Shown here: piece after piece, positions 1-13,700 of the stretch
How the letters are laid out: each line of letters opens with the position of its first letter
Position numbering within the stretch: position 1 is the stretch's first letter
Translations under genes and position numbers: made by a program
The notes under the pieces: generated by a model
What the model was told of the DNA's origin: nothing
The model's database searches: none
Seen by the model: the letters and a program-made list of their open reading frames with translations, nothing else
From: Chamaecrista fasciculata
Taxonomy: Eukaryota; Streptophyta; Magnoliopsida; Fabales; Fabaceae
NCBI GenBank assembly: GCA_003254925.1
Contig: QANZ01038451.1
Span: 72,825 to 136,824, forward strand
DNA length: 64,000 nt
Direction of reading: 5' to 3'

Positions 1-959
1 TTTTGGCTTTTTATTATGTTATAATAAGATTTTCGTCTGTTTGTGCTTATTGCAAGCCGCAATATGACATCATCATGCACGCGTTACAACCAGGGATTAG
101 GGATTATGTACAATTTACAAAAATACAAAATCTCACACAAAACCCACATCAATTATATATTAACATTCAATGCATATCAATAATTCAAGTTTACTAGAGA
201 ACAAGGGCTAAACTTGCATTTAGTATAAACATTATACGATTTAATCATAGGAGTAAATATATATATATATGGATTTATCTAATATGTGTCCTTATAACAC
301 ATTTTAAGGTTTCTTTTGATTGATTAGTGGAACATTTCATATTTTGAAATCTACGAAAATTTATTTAAAAGATAATTTTTAATGTTTGAAAACTCACTTG
401 ACCAATCAAAAAAAATCTTAACATGTGCCCTTAAGACACATGTTAAAAAAAAGACCTTATATATATATATAAACATTTATTTAGAAAAACTATATATAAA
501 AACATGTATGTGACATAAAGAGCATAAAGTTAAATAGTTCTTAAAAATAATTTATAACTCTAAATTCATTGTATATTTATATTATATTTAAACTTAAAAT
601 AAAAAATAACATATTCATATTTTAGGATAAACTTAAAAAATTATAAAAATATGTAAAATCAATAATAAAACATCTAAATATGTAAAATCAATAATAAAAC
701 ATCTAAGATCAATTTAAAATTTTGACCAAAATATATTGATGAAACAGTATATGGTATACACAACTTACATTTTTCCGGTGTACTTATCTGAACACGAGGA
801 TAATGAACGATTAAGTATTAACATTATTCATTAGTCAACTTAATGGTAAAACAAAAAAAAAAAGAGTTAATGTCACATGAAAAACATCGGTATTATATGA
901 GGAGCCAATCCTTCCCCGTCTAACTTTCCAACGTTCATCATCTAACGCAACGCATGGAG
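1..959. other. Intergenic, A+T-rich; holds one MITE copy
   Basis: No gene is visible. The stretch is A+T-rich with short AT microsatellites. It contains one copy of a short palindromic MITE at about 280-450, listed separately. A 28-bp unit is tandemly doubled near 648-705. Confidence 0.6.
280..447. mobile_element. Short palindromic MITE, copy 1 of 3
   Basis: The ends read roughly AATATGTGTCCTTATAACACATT and AACATGTGCCCTTAAGACACATGTT, each itself a small palindrome. Inner blocks TTTCTTTTGATTG and CAATCAAAAAAAATC are inverted copies of each other. The same arrangement returns at 3514-3685 in close to the same length, and one end of it at about 16055-16140. No protein is coded. The target-site duplication was not resolved, so the superfamily is open. 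Confidence 0.6.
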
Positions 960-1383
960 TAGGGATGACCTTGAAATTTACTCAGTATGGATCATCTTCA
1001 ATGGGTTGGGCTTAGATATGGTGGTACTATATTTATATATCAATTAATAATAATAAATATATTTTTATATATAAAAAGTATAATATTTTAATATTTTTCA
1101 TTGAAAAAATATTAAAGTTTTTATAAATATTGAATTATTTTATTAATTTATTCATATTTATGATCTATTTTTTTTTTTAGTAGTTATATATGTAAAAAGT
1201 TGGATGAATATAAATTTTATATTAACAAAAATTAGCTTATTTTAAAATTTTTTCATGTCCGGGTATGAGGATTAAACTACCCAGTGGGTATGGGTATGAG
1301 ATTGATTTTGATACCCGTTGACATACGGATCCGGGTGCGGGTATCATAATATTCTACCTATACCCTACCCATGATCATCTCTA
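960..1383. mobile_element. hAT-like MITE with 8-bp imperfect duplication
   Basis: The left end reads TAGGGATGACC. The right end, read on the other strand, begins TAGAGATGATC. The flanks are GCATGGAG (952-959) and ACATGGAG (1384-1391), an 8-bp duplication with one mismatch, as hAT transposition makes. The right part is rich in GGGTA and CGGGT motifs, seen in many plant non-autonomous hAT elements. No transposase is present. Confidence 0.55.
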
Positions 1384-1460
1384 ACATGGAGGCGCCGCGA
1401 AATACCATTAAAAAAATCCATTAATTAATTCTTTTTTTCTTCATGGCCAACAATAGTGAT

Positions 1461-1972
1461 TAATTATACTTTGGTACTCTATGATTTGACCTCATTCTAC
1501 TTTGTTACCATGTGGTGTAAAACATGACACTTTGATACTCTAAGGTCTCCACTGTATCTTTTTTATACGCTGAATAACTTTTCCTTTAGTTTTGGACGAA
1601 ATTTGGTTGGCTCACTAAAACTCAATTAATTTGTCCAACATTTTGTCATATATAAGATCAAATGCATGATAGTATGCATTTTTTGATGCTTGTTTATGAT
1701 TCCAATTAATGAAAGTGTATGACAGATGATGACATCTTGGATTTGGTTTAGTGAGTGTTTGATCTTTGTTGTGGCAAAATGTTAGACAAAATTAAGTTTT
1801 ATGAGCCCACATGCAGGTCACATGCAAAATTCCTTTCAAAACTAACGGAAAAATTGTTCTATGTACCAAAGGGGTGACAATGGAAACCTCGGGGTACCAA
1901 AGTGTCACGTTTTAAACCATATAGTATCAAAATGGAATGAGATCAAACCACGGGTACCAAAATGTAATTTAC
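1461..1972. mobile_element. Foldback element with ~100-bp inverted ends
   Basis: The first ~100 bases, containing CTTTGGTACTC, GACCTCATTC and GTAAAACATGACACTTTG, are repeated in inverted form at the far end (CAAAGTGTCACGTTTTA, GAATGAGATC, GGGTACCAAAATG). The middle, about 1570-1860, has no coding potential. The target-site duplication was not clear, so the family stays open. It is a non-autonomous DNA element. Confidence 0.6.
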
Positions 1973-4215
1973 CCAAATTTTTTATTGTCTTTTAAACACT
2001 TAGATGAATACAATAATTGGTCTAAAAATTGCTGGTTATTCTAATTACTACTGAAATATATCCTTTAAGTTTAATTAATTAATTAAATGTGATATTTTAC
2101 ACTGAAATGTGATATTTTACTATATCATACATATATAATATTTATTATGTCACCAAAAGTCATATAATAAAAAAGTATTTTTAAAAATAAAAATTGATGT
2201 TGATTATTATTAAGAATTAAATAATATATTTCTCTTAAATAAAGACGAAAAACTTGAGAAGACGTTGAAATTAACACACACTGAAGACAAAAGTAGCCGC
2301 ACACATTATATACAGAAATGTTAAAATAATTTAACCAGTGAGAATTTGAGTCTTAGAAAAATGTGGAGTTACACAGTGAAGGATGGAACTAGAAAAGTAT
2401 ATATATAAAATGGTTAGGGTCCTTAGAAAAATGTGGAATTCACATTCACACACGCATGTTAACTTCACTAATATTATCAAATATTGAAAATCTGATATGT
2501 GCGTTGTCCTCAACTCAAATTATAAAGATCAACGCAACCTCAAGCGTGATTATCAACAATTACACATTCTTATCACTAACTTTTTTACACCATCTCATTA
2601 GATCAGTGGATAAACCTTATCCACTTCATCTCTCAAGTGTGAATACACAAAAAGATTCCATCTTTTTGCAAGTTTATCTTTGGTGGTCATTCTGTTAATT
2701 AATTACTTCAAACAAATAAAATAATACACAAAATGGAGGAAGTTGTAAATTGAGTAATAATATTATTAATTAGGATTAGTCTAAGATGCAAAGTTTAATT
2801 ATTGACATGAGATGCAATTGCTAATGTGGCATAATTATAGTCATTGATATAATTAAATGCTGAAAAATAATAAAATAATAATAATTTTTTTAACCAGCAA
2901 TCAAAACTATGCATGGAGTTATACCGCTAGTTACATACAACTAACTTTTCCACGTGTCATTATCTTATTAGCTCATGATCTATTATATTTCATGTCAAGA
3001 ATCAAATTTTGTATTAGACTAATCCAATTAATTATATATACCACGGGTGCTCAAGTTGATGTATCTTTAACCCTCAACCACATCTTTTCGTTTTTTTTTT
3101 ATTAATAATTAAAAAAAATACACGACATCAAGATATCTGTAGTATTTAATAAACGTTAGTCAAAGTAGATTATTAATTGTCTTATGGTGGAAGCTCAAAG
3201 TGTGGAATCAAGTGATAATTAAACTATGGTTATAATTTTTGACTTGATAATAGATACTAGATTATAGTGTTATTTTCATTAAACTCCAGTAAGTGGAGGC
3301 AAAGATATTATTCATATTATATATTTGTTATGGTGATTTGGAAGACATGACATGCATGAGCATGAGATGTGACAAAGTGGCAAGAAGATTTGAAGTTTGA
3401 AGAAGATCGACAGACTGACAGAGTTAAATTATTTAATATTATGTGATAATGATATGCTGCATCAACTGCATCCGCTAAATATATATATATTATATATATA
3501 TATATATGGGTCATTCTAACATGTGCCCTTAGAGTACATGTTAAAGTTTCTTTTAATTGGTCAAATGAGTTTTCAAACATTAAAAATTATCTTTTAAATA
3601 AATTTTCGTAAATTTCAAGATATGAAATGTTCTATTAACCAATCAGAATAAATCTTAAAATGTGCCCTGAGGACACATGTTAAATAAATCTTTCTCTAAT
3701 AATATATGAAATTAATAAACTCTCACAGTCTCTCTCCATTCATTACAGCGTTTACGTATTAATGTGTCCAAATATATATGTGTGCCAATTGTATTACAAA
3801 ACTGTGGATTCTATTTGCTTGTTTTCTCCTATACATTTATCATTCAATATTTTTTATTCTTTATTTGTTGCTGTTAAAAGAGGATTTATAATCTCATTGT
3901 TATCTGCTCGCATCCAATGCTTCAAACTGTTCATAAATGGAGTCAGCTATGGATTAATTCTGGACACTCTACTTTAATTTGTCATTTTTTCTATAATATT
4001 AATTCGCAAAAGAAAAAACAAGTGGATTAAATAGTGAAATTAAAAATTAAGTATAGAACTATATATAGATCATTGTTATTGTTAAGTGGATGAATTATTG
4101 GTTAGTTATGGTGTGACAAATAATAAATAGTAACAAAAACAATATACTGGGTTATTAGAGATATATAGATTTCTACTTTCTTTCTCTAATTTTCTTTTAT
4201 TTCTTTATACTAATT
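1973..4215. other. Intergenic, no gene; one MITE inside
   Basis: A+T-rich DNA without an exon pattern or a recognisable protein. It contains the second copy of the short palindromic MITE at 3514-3685. Short open frames here have no domain and no splice context. Confidence 0.55.
3514..3685. mobile_element. Short palindromic MITE, copy 2 of 3
   Basis: Begins TAACATGTGCCCTTAGAG and ends GGACACATGTTAAATAAATC. It shares with the 280-447 copy the internal blocks GAGTTTTCAAACATTAAAAA and TTTAAATAAATTTTCGTA, but in the opposite orientation. This confirms a dispersed family rather than chance inverted repeats. Confidence 0.6.
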
Positions 4216-4217
4216 AT

Positions 4218-4485
4218 TATTCCCTCCAGTTCTATATATCTGATGTTTAAGGTAAATACACACAGATTAATGAAATAATTAGTTTATCTAAAATGAAGAG
4301 AAAAATAAAATAAAAAGACTAAACTACCCCTATTAAATTACTTGGAAAATGTTTATTCATTTATGACTCTACTATATATAATAGGGATAAAATAGTAAAA
4401 AAATAATTAATATTCTCTTAAATTTATAAAACATCAGATATTTTAAAATAAAAAACTTTCTCCACAACATCAACCGGATGAAGTA
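4218..4485. mobile_element. Stowaway-like MITE (Tc1/mariner type)
   Basis: The left end reads TTCCCTCCAGTTCTATATAT. The right end, read on the other strand, reads TACTTCATCCGGTTGATG. This resembles the CTCCCTCCGTT ends of Stowaway elements. The subterminal ATCTGATGTTT is repeated inverted as AAACATCAGAT. The element sits between TA dinucleotides, as expected for TA target duplication. No coding capacity. Confidence 0.6.
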
Positions 4486-6538
4486 TATTACACTGACACT
4501 ATAAAAAATTCAGATCTACAACTCCTATATAGTTTGGATACTATTTTTACTATTACTATATATTATATAAAAGATAAAAGATAAGTTTATTATTAGTACG
4601 TACTTGATTATTGTCTACTTGTGGCCGGAAAGTGGTAGACACCGGATTCATCTAGAAATAAAATAAAACTAGGAAAAGAGACAAAGAGTCATCTTTTTTT
4701 TTTTTGAACTGAAAAAGAGGCATCTTCTTATTAATTATAAAAATCGATACATATATAATTAGGTGAGTGTGGTTTATTAGTTATTCATTTAGTATTTTAA
4801 TTAAGTGGTAAAATTTTAAATTATACTTTTAAATATTGAAAACATTTTATCGCCAATCATTTATCATTATAAATAGAAAATCTGTGGAGAAAAAATTAAT
4901 TACTATTACCCGACGATAAATAATTAAATACTCTAATTTAGATCAAAATTAAACCATCAATAGTTCAATACATATCTAGATAGCCCAACAGACAAAGTAT
5001 AAACATTTTTTTTAACTCACAATGAATTTAACCAAAGTTATAATTAATGAATTGAAGCGAAAACCATTAAATATATTATTTTGTTTGATTTAAAAGATTA
5101 CAATAGCAATAAAAAATAATTGAATTTTTAATATACAAGGATTGAACACTTTATATATATATTTTTTTGGTTTCCCACTTTATATATTTGTTTGGTCATA
5201 TATATAAATATGCATGGTTGTTATTATTATTTTGAAATGGCAATTGATCTCGGCTGTATAATGTAAATATTTAATTTAATCACTATAAGCCCAAGGATGA
5301 ATTGTGAAGTTTAGATCTATAGAAATTAGAAAAACCATTTTTCTTAAAAAAAAAAATAAAGGTGCATGAATGAGCGCCACACATTAGTAATTTTGATCTG
5401 AGACTCCATACACTAACCAATAATAATATCAGATGGCGTCATTCATTTGGCATTATATACGAACTTATAATATGCCTCAAACTATATAATATATAAGAAT
5501 TATTTGTATATATGCCTCAAACTCATATATATATATATATATATATATACTCGTTAACGTTTGAATTGATTTAAAGTTGAAAATTATATTAAATTTGTAT
5601 ATTGATAAAAAAGTAAGTTTAGGACTAATTTGAGAAATTATAAAAATATATAAGACTTATCTAAAATAAATAAAATATGTAGAACCAATTTGAAATTACC
5701 TCATATGGGGAGAGTGAGTGGGGAGAGAGAGAGTGGTGGCATTTTTTAATTCATTTTTTTTTTAAAAAAGTGGGAAGAGTGAGTGAACAAAGAGAGTGAT
5801 GATATTTTTTAATTATTTTTTGTATTATTTAATTCATTAATTTTGACCAACACTTTGAGTTATCAATAGATATTATCAAATGGAGATAATTTTAAGGTAT
5901 TGTTGGCCGGATATCTTTACTCAATTAACTTTTGATGCGAAAAATAAACTTATTTTTCTTAACATTTATAGTAAAAAAAAGCAAAGCATGCATGTTCTGA
6001 AAATATCTCGCCTTATCATGTAATTTAAAAATATCCAAGTTCCATGACCTCGGGTCGTCGTATATCACGAGCTTCATTTTCCTATATACCGTTATATAAT
6101 AATAACAATAATAATAAAAACGAAAAAGTTATTTAGTAAATGAAAAGAGGATAACGTGAGATATATTAAAGAAAAAACAAATTAAAGAAGGGATATTTAT
6201 ATAGTAGAGGAAGTTCATTTACTATTTTTATTTTGTTTGGAATCAAAGAAGTGGTGCTAATTAACTTGTTTAATTTGTTCAGATTTCAGTTAGTAGTTCA
6301 TATCACCTATCTATGACTTTAATTAAAGTAGAATGATTTTTGTCAAAACGAAAAGATTTAAAGATAAACCGTGCGACCATTTATGCATTAAATGGTTATT
6401 TTCAGAATTATGCGTGTGTATGTGCAAATTGTAATTCACATAAGAAGAAAGTAGAACCCAGAGAAAGCGATTCAGCTATAAATAAGACAATTATTTATTA
6501 TTGCTGTATGTATATCCCCTTATTACATATAAAGGAAA
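4486..6538. other. Intergenic, no gene seen
   Basis: A+T-rich spacer with an AT microsatellite near 5527-5549. Two GA-rich blocks near 5703-5740 and 5769-5805 look like a diverged local duplication. No exon, RNA gene or transposon end was recognised. Confidence 0.5.
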
Positions 6539-6547
6539 TAATTATAA

Positions 6548-7597
6548 GGCTAAAGTCCTATTTTGGTTCCTCAGTTATGCTTCTTGTTCCAAATAGGTCC
6601 CCCAGTTATTTTTTGTTCCATATTGGTCCCTCAGTTATGCAAAACTTGAAAAAGTTGGTCCCTCTAACGTTTTCCATCCATTTTTCAGTTAAAAAAAAAG
6701 GAAAAATAAACTTTCATCCCCAAAAATTTTATTTTCTTATATTAAGGTCCTTTTCTTTTTATAATAGGATCAAAACATAAGAAAATGAAGTAAATTAAGA
6801 TTTTAAGTGAATTTACCCAAAAACACAAAATNNNNNNNNNNNNNNNNNNNNNNNNNNNNNNNNNNNNNNNNNNNNNNNNNNNNNNNNNNNNNNNNNNNNN
6901 NNNNNNNNNNNNNNNNNNNNNNNNNNNNNNNNNNNNNNNNNNNNNNNNNNNNNNNNNNNNNNNNNNNNNNNNNNNNNNNNNNNNNNNNNNNNNNNNNNNN
7001 NNNNNNNNNNNNNNNNNNNNNNNNNNNNNNNNNNNNNNNNNNNNNNNNNNNNNNNNNNNNNNNNNNNNNNNNNNNNNNNNNNNNNNNNNNNNNNNNNNNN
7101 NNNNNNNNNNNNNNNNNNNNNNNNNNNNNNNNNNNNNNNNNNNNNNNNNNNNNNNNNNNNNNNNNNNNNNNNNNNNNNNNNNNNNNNNNNNNNNNNNNNN
7201 NNNNNNNNNNNNNNNNNNNNNNNNNNNNNNNNNNNNNNNNNNNNNNNNNNNNNNNNNNNNNNNNNNNNNNNNNNNNNNNNNNNNNNNAGAGAGAGAGAGA
7301 GAGAGAGATTGATTTTGTGTTTTTGGGTAAATTCACTTAAAATCTTAATTTACTTAATTTTCTTATGTTTTGATCCTATTATAAAAAGAAAAGGACCTTA
7401 ATATAAGAAAATAAAACTTTTGAGGATGAAAGTTTATTTTTCCTCTTTTTTTTTAACGGAAAAATGGATGGAAAACGTTAGAGGGATCAATTTTTTCAAG
7501 TTTTGCATAACTGGGGGACCATTATGGAACAAAAAATAACTGGGGGACCTATTTGGAACAAAGAGCATAACTGAGGGACCAAAATAGGACTTTGGCC
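6548..7597. mobile_element. MULE-type element 1, interior in assembly gap
   Basis: Terminal inverted repeats of about 280 bp run from 6548 (GGCTAAAGTCC) and to 7597 (GGACTTTGGCC). The 9-bp direct repeat TAATTATAA flanks it exactly at 6539-6547 and 7598-7606, the hallmark of Mutator-type insertion. The left repeat looks well over 90% identical by eye to that of the element at 44817. The interior is a run of N (6832-7287) followed by a GA microsatellite, so any cargo is hidden. Open frames across the ends (for example 6340-6780) are repeat sequence, not genes. Confidence 0.85.
6832..7287. other. Assembly gap (456 N)
   Basis: Unresolved bases in the middle of MULE element 1. Assemblers often fail between long inverted repeats. 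The true length and content are unknown. Confidence 0.95.
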
Positions 7598-7606
7598 TAA
7601 TTATAA

Positions 7607-10168
7607 TAAAAGAACGACGACAAAAATTACTTGTACCATACGATTATTATTCATGAATATAATTGAAGTTTATTAGTCCCAAATTCCACGCACATGCCTA
7701 TTCTTGGTCGTCTCCTCCTTTTTTTTTTCTTTTAATTTTTTTTTTATTTTTTCAGTAGAAAAAATTTTAAATGGAGATAAACATCAGCATCTCACTCAGA
7801 TTAAGAAATACTCCCCGTCTTCTTTGAGATTCTACGAAAAAAAATTTGCATAAGGCTCTCACATTTAATAAGAATCTAAACCTTAATTAACTATTCCATT
7901 TTTTTTTTCTCTTTTGAAGAGACTCTTCATGCATTTTGGTTTTTTATTTTAACAATTTTCATATACAGTTATGAGTTATAGTTAACTTAATAATTTTGAA
8001 CAAAAAAATGTTTAATTTCTACACATACGTGCATATAAAGAGATAACATCCATTTTTTTCCTTTGATATCTCTTAGGCTTTGCAATTAATTGTATGAGAT
8101 TGTTTACCAAGTTATGCAGAAAATCTTAATCAATAAGAATTTGGTATCAAAACTTAGGCACATCTGTACTTCCTTATAAATCAATAATTTTATGAGTGAG
8201 GTCACATCTGTACTTCCTTATAAATCAATAATTTTATTAATTTACAATATTTTCAATTTTGGTATCAAAACTTAGGCAACTCCTCGTAATTCACATAAAA
8301 AATTTCCCTTTCATGTATATATATATATATATATATATATAATTCATCTGATTTCTTCAAATCTTATTATCTGTCTCTGGCATATTCACATTTGCCAGAT
8401 GTCCTAATTATGCTTGAACCACTTGTAAATCAATCCACAAGCCTTTTTTTTTGAACATATATATATAATTTCCAGATGTCCTAATTATATTGTGTTATAT
8501 ATATGATAATTATCTGTCTCTGGCCTATTCACCGACTATTGTGTTATATATATATAATTTCCAGTTAAATATATATATTTTTATGCATATTATCTTAACA
8601 TATATTAAAGCATTTTTCATTTTTTTATAATCTAATTTTATCAACTTATTTATCTTCATTGTTATTTTTCTCACTAATCCTATGTTGACTATAATAAGTA
8701 AACGAGATATAACTGAATGTGTTAACTTAGTAGTATAGAGTTACTCATTTTAAATGTCAATCAGTAGTGACTCAATGCTCAATCATTTAGGAGACAAGAT
8801 GGTACTAATTATCATTATTATAGTTCGACACTGATCGATTAATCTGTATTTATACCCTATGAATCTAATTAAATTGAGTGGTGAAATCCTACATATTGGA
8901 CAAGTGTAATTGAAAATAAATACATAGCGTAAATATATATGTAGAAGAAGAAATTGAATTCACATAATCCGTATACCTTATCTATATATAATTGTTTGAG
9001 ATAAGCTATCAAATTTTGGCCACTCAATCTTTAATATGTTAACTGCAAATCCTACCTGCCATTCATACTCCTGTGGATGCAGCACGCGTCTCCATTTGGA
9101 TGCATACTTATTAACTATGCAATCCAGAAATTTCAAAATATATATAATTTTATAGGGTAATTACGATGATTTATTTAGAGAGCTAATTGTGATTTTTTAA
9201 TTGGTTAATGTTGATCAATCAATTAATTAATAGAAAACATATCACTGTCTTGCCACGTGAAGGTTGTCTAATTGGAGCCACTTGTTGTGGGGTTTCAATT
9301 TCAGTTGAGTCCTCATTGTCATGGACATTCATTCATTCAGGTAGGTATTTTGAGGTATCAATCATAAAAGGTTGTATCTTTTTTTACTTAATTAGAAAAG
9401 AAGAAGAATTATGGGTTAGTGTTAGTGAATAGTGATTAGTGAGTCATTAATTATGACAGAAGTTTATGGTTGAGGTTGTATTTGGAAAAGTTGTGACTTG
9501 TGACTCATTTAAGATGATGACAACATGAAAGCAGCCCTTATATTTGCAAGTTTATATATATCAGATGAATTGTAAGCCTGTTTGTGGGCCAAATGGGCTT
9601 AACCCAATACCCTTATAGATGTTGGGCTTATGCCTAGCCCAATAAAACTCATCTACAAATAGCCCAAGACCCATTGAGTGCTGTACAGTCCTGCATGTAA
9701 TGCCGTATTTTTGGGCCTAAGCATGTATTCACTTGAGACCTGAGAGTGGGTTTTTTGGGCTCTGGTTTAAGTAGGTATCTCAAGATTAGATACAAACTAT
9801 TCTGTTGCTTTGATGGATTTTTTTTGGGCTCTGGTTATTTTCTTCCTTTATTGTAATTTTAGAAGAGAAGACCAGTTTTAGGTGCTAGTATTGAATGTCT
9901 GGCAAAATCTTCTTAATGATGACTGGGTGACTCTAAAGTATATGTTGGCCAAAAAGAAAAAAAGAAAAAAACTTAGATGGACTATTTTTAATTTTGTTGT
10001 TACATGCATATCATCTATTATTGAAGGTGATTTTGTTCCAGGCATTATGGAAAGAAAAATGTGAGCACTTCCCCCCAAATGAGTATTTCAATGTGAACTC
10101 ACTATTTTGTAATGGATTAGCTCCTTTTATTAAACCTAATCTCATTGATTATTTAGATGGAATTGATT
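7607..10168. other. Intergenic, local repeats only
   Basis: No gene. A block containing CACATCTGTACTTCC followed by TTATAAATCAATAATTTTAT is doubled at about 8160-8195 and 8203-8238, and TTGGTATCAAAACTTAGGCA flanks the pair. A second scattered pair carries ATCTGTCTCTGGC (about 8370 and 8513). An AT microsatellite lies at about 8318-8341. Around 9570-9680 the sequence is rich in GGGCTTA and CCCAA motifs of unknown origin. Confidence 0.5.
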
Positions 10169-10483
10169 TATGAAGCATAGACACTGATACGGACACGGGA
10201 CATGATACAGACACACTGACACACCAAATTTTTAAAATTACACGACATATATTTATATATTAAAATAATTAGAAATCTATAAATTTTAATGAAAACTTTA
10301 ATAATTACAATATCTATTCATTATGTATGTCATAAGTGTTATTAGTTTTTATTGTTTATCATGTTAAAGTCATAAAAATTTGATTTTATATTCTGAAATT
10401 TATAGATGTGTCATATGGGTGTCGGATACGGATACGTGTTTGACACAGCGACACACTCTTAAAATGAAATGTTCTTGCTTCAT
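10169..10483. mobile_element. hAT-like MITE, 315 bp
   Basis: The ends are TATGAAGCA and TGCTTCAT. Subterminal blocks ACGGACACGGGACATGATAC and GTGTCGGATACGGATACGTG are inverted relatives. The flanks AATTGATT (10161-10168) and AATTGATA (10484-10491) are an 8-bp duplication with one mismatch, fitting hAT. It lies just downstream of the reticulon gene's 3' end. No coding capacity. Confidence 0.55.
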
Positions 10484-10787
10484 AATTGATAGAAACTAGC
10501 CAACTAAGTTGTAAAGGGATGACAGGCCAAAAAAAAGTTGTAAAGGGATGAACAAGATATTTGAAATTGATTATATTATTAATTAATTAGAGAAAAAACC
10601 ATAGCTAAATTGTAATATGTATAAGTACATTGCTATTTGTTAGAGCTGGGACTTCTTTTATGACTAGGCAAAAATTTACATTAATGGATGAAAACTATAT
10701 ATATTTTTAAATAGTAAATACTATATATGTGAGAAAATCTAAATTAAAAAATGTGGCACAATACATGCTCATGCATGATCTTATAGA

Positions 10788-13700
10788 TTAAAATCCCTTC
10801 TTTAATTTATTTGTTTCAAATAAAATGGGTGCATTTCGGGCTTGTGTTTTGCTTCCAACTCCAACAGGTTCTTGCCATGTTTCCTCCTCACACCCTTCTT
10901 CTTCTTCGTCTTCCACACATTCATCCCTTACCATATAATGCTGCTGATAATATCTGAACGCCACAAACAGCACGAATACTGCAAATATTTATATACCAGT
11001 ACATATATATCATTATCAGCATATATATAATCAAGAATAATTTCTAGAAATAGATTACAAGTATCCATGTCAAAAAGGTAAAGATTCCTCTGATATTTAA
11101 TTTTTTATATATGAGATATGTGTTTTCATAACACTTTATATGGGTCTATTGTACTTGTACCTGCCCAAACACGAGCAACAACTGATGATAAATTCCATAC
11201 TAGGCCAAAGATGCCAAGAGCGACAGCTTTCTTGTGAGAGCATGTATCCCAAGCATCTCGGAATCGTCGAATCCAAAAGTTTGCTTCAAGGTGATGATGA
11301 CACAGTTTAACAAAGTCAGTCATTCATTTGATTAAATTAACACTAATTTGGAGGCTAATTGTTAGATAATCAAAGATACAAGTAGCAAATCTTCTGTAAA
11401 GGCTGTATCAAGCAAAACCAAGATTATTCACTGAAAATGAGATACATGATTTCCCACTGGATGTCATCAAATTTCACCAACAATACATGATAACATGATT
11501 AGATTACTCCATCTCTGCAAAAGTTTCTGGACTCAGACATATATATGATCGGCTTTGTCATAGGCTACATTGTATATACAAAATTGTAGACCAGGAAGTG
11601 AGACTCGTTTATCTATTTTACTATGAAATTAACAGAGTGGATTACGGAGAAAAAGTGAGAAGTTTGGTATGCATCCAAGACTTTATTAAAGTCAAGGAGG
11701 CTCGTTAGGACAAGGGCCTTATGTTTTGGAACCCAAACCATACATGACAATGACTATTCAGGTTGGACTTTTGGAGTCCCAAGGTCCACATAAAACAAAA
11801 ACAACAATAAAAAAAGGCTGTGGAAAGTGGGGACCTCCAACGATGTGGAGGACCATTATGATCCCATAATTGTGTTCTCTCCCTATCAAACACTGAAGCG
11901 GAAGACCCAGTATAAATAGGCCCAAGTTTCATGTGACGTAGTAAATTTTCTTCTACTAAACTTTAAAATATATTATGGAGAGTTAGATAGTAAATTTTCT
12001 TGTACTAAACATTAAAATATTTTATGGAGAGTTAGATTTCTCACTAATAATATTAGATCATGTTTTGATATCTATATATTCATTAAAAAATTGTTAAGTA
12101 TCCATTGTTAATTACTTCATTCATTAAAAAAAATATATAAAAATATAAGAACAAAATATGTAAAAATTGTCAATGGTGCTTTCCAAATGAGTCTCAAATC
12201 GTGCACAAACTTCTTTCTTATTTTTCTTTTATAAAATTAAAAGTGAATGTCAAACAAATGCTGGGGATATTGAAGTTGATGCTATATTCAAATATTGTTA
12301 CATAAATTAGCAGCTGTTTATATGTTTAGAATATACTATATTTAATTTTATGGAGGTAGTAGTATTTTTGGACCCCATGATGTGCAATGGTCTTAGTAGT
12401 TGATAGGACCCACCAAATCTGCACTATGGAGACACCGTCTATTATGTAATGTAGGGTACAAAATATCATGAGAAGAAAATGATCTATAATAATCAGGTGT
12501 GGTGGGGCCTATGTTATCACTGGCAGACACAGTCAAACATTGCCCACTCATCAGTGTCCAACTGGCAATTCACTGCCACTCCACTCTGTTTTTTTCCATA
12601 CACACCTTAACGGTATAATGTCATCAATCAACCAGGCATTTAATTTTAATAACATTTTATCCTAGCTACATCAAATTCAGGAAATTACCGTATGCAGTTA
12701 ACTGTGCAGAATAGGAAGAGCAGATTTTTGGGACTGTGAAAACTCCGAAGAACCCTGACCAGTGAGCACAACCATAACAATTTGTCAGTACTAAGGTTTA
12801 AAAAAAATGATATATAAATATGTTAGGAACATGTGCTTTTAGATAATATATCAAATATTTTTACTCTAGTCTTTGCAGTTACACTAGATGGATGGAAATA
12901 ATGGAATAATGGAACAATGGAAAGAAGGTAATTTTCACTGTCCTAGCAAGTGAAGCAAAAAAAGTAAGAAACTTTGCCAATGGGATTTTGTAACTGATTC
13001 TAAAAATCCCCTTCTATTGCTTCAAAAGCGCTGAAAGATGAACTTTGGCCTTCCACAGAGTAGCCACAAAAGCAGACTACTATTACTTATTCAGTAATAG
13101 GGCTTAGGCAAACCCACTTTTAGCAGTGGCATGGTACTAGCTAGGGATCATCTTTTTGAGCAGTTAAATTTCTAAATTAACCTTACCCAACAAAAAAATG
13201 TTACAGATCAATGAAATGGAAAACTTACCGAATTTGGCCATTTTCCAAATGGTTATGGAGCTGCCACTTCTGGCTAAAACGAAGAGCAAAACTGCCAACT
13301 GCATATCACAAACACATTATACGGTGTTGTCAAAATTTTGGGGGTTACTCGTTTATTAAACCAACAAAGCTGTGAACAGGAAATATGAAGCATCAAAACT
13401 TTCAGACATTTGCAAAAGACACAAAGCGAAACTTAACATTAGGTATTCTTGTTACACTATATGCCAAGAAAAAGAAGACATCTAATCAGAGAACAGAACA
13501 TTACCTTCATTGTCGTACCAGGATCTCCAGAGAACAGGGCTCTGAGTTTTGACAGTAACTCATTCAAGTAAGGGAGAATCAGTTTTAGTACCCAAGTTGC
13601 TTCTTCTACTCCCAGATAATTTCTGTCATCTACATCTATGACTCCCCTGATTTAACACATTACCAAACAAGGAGAATCAGAAAGAGAGTACTTTTGCTGG

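Noticed and set aside
5527-5549. AT microsatellites (also about 8318, 18555, 33219, 58253)
   Set aside because: Ordinary simple repeats of plant intergenic DNA.
6340-6780. 146-codon open frame with MLLVPNRSPSYFLFHIGPS
   Set aside because: Most of it is the inverted repeat of MULE element 1; the same peptide recurs at 44846-45049 in element 3. Repeat sequence, not a gene.
9208-9432. 74-codon frame as a possible small gene
   Set aside because: No domain, no splice context, ordinary A+T-rich composition; probably chance.
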